From an uncultured Acetatifactor sp. (GTDB lineage Bacteria > Bacillota > Clostridia > Lachnospirales > Lachnospiraceae), in contig CAJUCT010000093.1 in assembly GCA_910585015.1 (NCBI GenBank), forward strand, positions 1 to 9,322: DNA of 9,322 nt, in the 5' to 3' direction. Under the pieces are notes generated by a model. That model saw nothing but the letters and a program-made list of their open reading frames with translations, did not search any database and was not told the DNA's origin. This document shows positions 7,172 to 9,322 of this stretch, one piece after another. Made by a program: the position numbers and the translations under genes. The first letter of the stretch is position 1, and each line of letters starts with the position of its first letter.

Positions 7172-7187
7172 AAGGCACTCTTGCCTT
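7172..7187 (-). terminator. Small hairpin with T-rich tail in the ABC-2 operon leader
   Basis: On the minus strand, AAGGCA and TGCCTT form a 6-bp stem with a 4-nt AGAG loop, directly followed by TATTTT. It lies between the kinase gene and the ATPase ribosome site. It could partly terminate read-through from the regulator genes or act in the leader. The stem is short, so this is tentative. Confidence 0.3.
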
Positions 7188-7196
7188 AGCACTACC

Positions 7197-7225
7197 ATTG
7201 TACCAAAAGCAAAGGCGCCGTTTCC
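7197..7225 (-). promoter_or_regulatory. Possible internal promoter of the ABC-2 transporter genes
   Basis: The minus strand carries TACAAT (7202-7197) 17 nt after GGAAAC (7225-7220). The -10 is good and the -35 poor, consistent with activator dependence. The GTANGAAA repeats at 7252-7286 lie roughly 60-95 bp upstream of the implied start, further than in the regulator promoter. The assignment is uncertain. Confidence 0.3.
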
Positions 7226-7251
7226 TTGTTCGCTCACACGGTATTCAACTG

Positions 7252-7286
7252 TTTTCCTACGGACTTTCTTACGATTTTCCTACAAA
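7252..7286 (-). promoter_or_regulatory. Three VanR-box-like direct repeats before the ABC-2 transporter
   Basis: The minus strand reads TTTGTAGGAAAA (7286-7275), TCGTAAGAAAG (7274-7264) and TCCGTAGGAAAA (7263-7252). The GTA cores are 11 and 12 bp apart, about one helical turn, the usual layout for OmpR/VanR-family dimers binding tandemly. The first repeat overlaps the stop codon of the kinase gene. The middle one fits TCGTANGAAA exactly, as does a repeat before the regulator gene (9170-9179). Confidence 0.6.
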
Positions 7287-8398
7287 GCAGGAAGTATTAC
7301 AGTAAAAACCGTCACGCCGTCCCTGCTCTCCGCTGTGATTGTTCCGTTGTGGAGCGTGACGATCTGCCTGGCAATCGCAAGGCCCAGCCCGGCCCCGTCT
7401 GTACTGCGTCCTGTGTCAAGCCTATAAAACTGTTCAAAAATATGCTCCAATTTTTCTTTGGGAATTGTCCCGCCATGATTGGAGAACTGTAATGTAACCT
7501 CGTCCTCGCCGCTTCGGGCCTCAATGGTGATCTCTGTTTTGTCGTAACAATAAGCAACGGCATTTCTCAAAAGATTGTCAAATACCCTCTGCATCTTGTC
7601 GGCGTCACATTTCAGCATCGTATCATCCACAGCAGCAAGGCGGCAAGTAAGGCCCTTTTCTTCTAAAATTGGCTGAAACTCATAAACAAGCTGTTCCAGG
7701 AGGCGGGTCAAATTGATTTCCCGATATTGCAGTGTGATTGTGGACAGGTTATATTTGGCGATTTCCAAAAACTCGTTAATCAAGTTCTCCAAACGCTCCG
7801 CCTTGGCAAGAGAAATAGCCAGGTACTTTTCCCGCAGGTCTTCCGAAATGCGTTTTTCGTCCCTTAACAGGTTTAGATAACTAATGGAGGAGGCCAGGGG
7901 CGTTTTCAAGTCGTGGGCCAGATACATAATGAGGTCATTCTTTTTCTGCTCGGAAATCAGCATATCGCTTTTCTGCCGGTCAAATGTATGCTTTGCGATA
8001 TTCATTTTCCGCTCAATGGAAAGCAGTTCCGGGGATAGGGAAATTTCTCCAGGAGTGTCTTGAAGCAGATTTTCCATCCCCTTGTTGATTTCCTCAAAGT
8101 ACTTGGTAATCCAATGAAGAAAAACGGAAAGCAGGCCAATGAATACGGTCAGAACGGACGACAAAATAATAACATCCATGTGACTTCGAAATATCCGGTC
8201 ATATAGGTTAAGGGCCGCATCGTAGTCCATATCAAAGATATTTTGCAGGAGGGCCATCATCAAGTTTGCAAAATTACCCCGTAGAAGAACAGAGTATGTG
8301 ATATAGATTATCAATGCGGAGCTTACCAGCATAGCGATCGTGCGCAGGAAAATCTTAATGCGGAGTTGGCGAAACTCACTTTTGCTTTTATTTTTCAA
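7280..8398 (-). CDS. VanS-like sensor histidine kinase
   Basis: A 372-residue membrane kinase. TM1 is about 17-39 and TM2 about 75-97, with only about 35 external residues between them, as in VanS. Then follow a linker, the dimerisation domain with H162 in LAHDLKTPL, and an HATPase domain with the N-box (N275, N279 in NLLRNA), SNHGGTIPKEKLEHIFEQFYRL, and a G2 box GAGLGLAIA. The YLAHDLKTPL and FYRLDTGRS wording is close to the VanS family. The start is TTG at 8398, which overlaps the regulator stop by 11 bp; TAGGG lies 7 nt upstream and the next Met (residue 23) would cut into TM1. It should phosphorylate the VanR-like regulator. Without van ligase genes nearby, the signal is more likely a substrate of the adjacent transporter than a glycopeptide; that is inference. 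Confidence 0.93.
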   Translation of the reverse strand: MKNKSKSEFRQLRIKIFLRTIAMLVSSALIIYITYSVLLRGNFANLMMALLQNIFDMDYDAALNLYDRIFRSHMDVIILSSVLTVFIGLLSVFLHWITKYFEEINKGMENLLQDTPGEISLSPELLSIERKMNIAKHTFDRQKSDMLISEQKKNDLIMYLAHDLKTPLASSISYLNLLRDEKRISEDLREKYLAISLAKAERLENLINEFLEIAKYNLSTITLQYREINLTRLLEQLVYEFQPILEEKGLTCRLAAVDDTMLKCDADKMQRVFDNLLRNAVAYCYDKTEITIEARSGEDEVTLQFSNHGGTIPKEKLEHIFEQFYRLDTGRSTDGAGLGLAIARQIVTLHNGTITAESRDGVTVFTVILPAL

Positions 8399-9089
8399 TG
8401 GTATACCCTACCCCCCATACTGTTTTGATGAATTTAGGGCTTCTGGCCGGTTCTCCCATCTTCTCTCGTAACCGTCCAATGTGGGCCATGACGGTATTGT
8501 TATTTTGCAGATATTTCTCGCCCCATACCGCCTCGAACAATTCTTCGGAGGAAACGACGATCCCCTGCCGTTCGCAGAGATACCAGAGGACAGAAAACTC
8601 AATAGGGGTCAACTGCAATTCTCTCCCGAACAGGAAGCATTTATGGTTGTCTTTGTTGATGACAAGCCCCCGAATATCGTATTCATGGGCCAGTTGTCCC
8701 GGCTTTTCCGGAGGATTGTTGTAGTGCATATACCGCCGCAGCTGCGTTTTTACTCTGGCAGCAACCTCCAAAGGATTAAAAGGCTTTGTAATGTAATCGT
8801 CGGCTCCGATAGTCAACCCCATAATCTTATCTCCATCCGCCACTTTTGCAGTCAGCATAATAATGGGATAGTAGGATGTTTCTCTGATTTTTTTGCAGAT
8901 TTCAAAGCCATCTGCATCCGGGAGCATCACATCCAAAATGGCCAGGTCTAAATGGGTGTGCTCAATACAGACCAGAGCTTCCGCGCCGGTGTAAAACTTA
9001 TGGACGATATAGCCATCGTTGGTGAGGTAAAGTTCTATAATATCGGCCAGTTCTTTTTCATCGTCTACCACTAAAATGTTGATGCTCAT
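8388..9089 (-). CDS. VanR-like OmpR-family response regulator
   Basis: A 233-residue DNA-binding regulator. The receiver domain (about 1-120) has D9-D10, phospho-acceptor D53 in LAILDVMLP, T80 and K102 in YITKPF. A winged-helix domain fills about 133-231 and ends KTVWGVGYTIEK. The wording LTIGADDYITKPF and the C-terminus match the VanR branch of the OmpR family closely. The start is ATG 9089 with AGGGG 8 nt upstream. It is first in an apparent operon with the kinase, whose TTG start overlaps its end by 11 bp, indicating coupled translation. Three GTANGAAA-like repeats cover the -35 region of its promoter, so it probably activates its own expression, and similar repeats precede the ABC-2 transporter genes. 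It is not a vancomycin-resistance regulator on present evidence, as no resistance genes are in the window. Confidence 0.95.
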   Translation of the reverse strand: MSINILVVDDEKELADIIELYLTNDGYIVHKFYTGAEALVCIEHTHLDLAILDVMLPDADGFEICKKIRETSYYPIIMLTAKVADGDKIMGLTIGADDYITKPFNPLEVAARVKTQLRRYMHYNNPPEKPGQLAHEYDIRGLVINKDNHKCFLFGRELQLTPIEFSVLWYLCERQGIVVSSEELFEAVWGEKYLQNNNTVMAHIGRLREKMGEPARSPKFIKTVWGVGYTIEK

Positions 9090-9122
9090 TTTTGCTACCC
9101 CTAATTCCTAATAATACATAAG

Positions 9123-9151
9123 ATTATATCATAATTTATCTCCGTTTTCTC
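9123..9151 (-). promoter_or_regulatory. Promoter of the VanRS-like operon
   Basis: The minus strand has a perfect TATAAT (9128-9123) 17 nt after GAGAAA (9151-9146). The poor -35 lies inside the third VanR-box-like repeat, the layout of a class II promoter activated by an OmpR-type regulator. The leader to ATG 9089 would be about 30 nt. Confidence 0.6.
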
Positions 9152-9179
9152 TACGGATTTTCTTAAAATTTTCATACGA
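9145..9179 (-). promoter_or_regulatory. Three VanR-box-like direct repeats before the VanR-like gene
   Basis: The minus strand carries TCGTATGAAA (9179-9170), TTTTAAGAAAA (9168-9158) and TCCGTAGAGAAAA (9157-9145), offset by 11 and 12 bp. The first fits TCGTANGAAA exactly, the second is degenerate and the third has one extra base. The set ends at the -35, suiting direct contact with RNA polymerase. Similarity to known VanR sites is from memory and needs comparison. Confidence 0.6.
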
Positions 9180-9247
9180 GGCGTTGGTAATAAAAACAGA
9201 CCCCTGCTTCGCTCCTTTCTTTGACACAATTATGCCGTTATTATGCA

Positions 9248-9276
9248 TTGAGAACAATAGAAACATGTGCTATAAT
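9248..9276 (+). promoter_or_regulatory. Strong rightward promoter with extended -10
   Basis: The plus strand shows TTGAGA (9248-9253), exactly 17 nt, then TATAAT (9271-9276) preceded by TG-N (9268-9270), an extended -10. It points out of the window, away from the VanRS-like operon. No convincing ribosome site and ATG follow in the remaining 46 bases. A GTG at 9283-9285 opens a frame to the window edge but coincides with the expected start of transcription, so I do not call a gene. The stretch 9181-9247 shows nothing else I recognise. Confidence 0.6.
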
Positions 9277-9322
9277 TCTTAAGTGAAGTATCATATTCAG
9301 GGCAGAAAGAAAGAGCAGCCTT

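Noticed and set aside
6540..7172. Long open frame on the plus strand (210 codons)
   Set aside because: It is fully antisense to a strongly supported ATPase gene, has no ribosome site and resembles no family. The same applies to plus-strand frames at 8481-8951, 3378-3809 and 4079-4486.
7280..9089. Vancomycin-resistance vanRS operon
   Set aside because: The proteins are VanR/VanS-like, but the following genes are an ABC ATPase and permease, and no ligase, dehydrogenase or dipeptidase gene is present. Gene symbols vanR/vanS are therefore withheld.
9221..9249. Second plus-strand promoter from a perfect TTGACA at 9221
   Set aside because: No acceptable -10 lies 16-18 nt downstream (the 17-nt position reads TGCATT).
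1..9322. Mobile element, CRISPR array, tRNA or rRNA
   Set aside because: No transposase, recombinase or conjugation gene was seen, nor a spaced repeat array, target-site duplication, cloverleaf or rRNA-like stretch.

Overview
The window is about 9.3 kb of a Firmicutes genome, most likely a gut clostridium of the Lachnospiraceae type. The evidence is moderate GC, strong AGGAGG-like ribosome sites, sigma-A-type promoters and the protein families present. This placement is inference from gene style; no phylogenetic marker is present. Every recognisable gene lies on the minus strand, so transcription runs from right to left.

Two complete signalling-plus-ABC-exporter modules lie head to tail. Module 1 (right, 9179 to 5001) has a VanR-like OmpR-family response regulator (9089-8388), an overlapping VanS-like histidine kinase (8398-7280), a 137-bp gap, an ABC ATPase (7142-6249) and a directly abutting ABC-2-type permease (6248-5001). 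No vanH/A/X-type ligase or dipeptidase genes are present, so this is a VanRS-like regulator pair tied to an exporter, not a glycopeptide-resistance operon. The regulator gene and the ATPase gene are both preceded by three GTANGAAA-like direct repeats spaced 11-12 bp apart. This suggests that one regulator autoregulates and also switches on its transporter.

Module 2 (left, 4886 to 1) has a LolD/MacB/SalX-type ATPase (4764-4099), an 8-TM, two-FtsX-domain permease (4085-1713), a LytTR response regulator starting at TTG (1535-831) and the N-terminal membrane half of a GHKL-type sensor kinase that runs off the left edge (725-1). The exporter has its own promoter region, packed with AAATGT/ACATTT repeats. 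The regulator pair has a separate promoter (TTGTTT-N17-TATAAT) and a 12-bp leader hairpin. An 11-bp perfect inverted repeat lies between regulator and kinase.

Both modules look like sense-and-export systems for membrane- or cell-wall-active compounds such as antimicrobial peptides. The substrates cannot be read from the sequence. Two related hairpins sharing a 15-bp core in opposite orientation flank the module 2 exporter operon. At the right edge, a strong extended -10 promoter points rightward, so a divergent gene probably begins just outside the window. No RNA gene, insertion sequence, CRISPR array or recombinase was found, and no gene-free stretch exceeds 300 bases.
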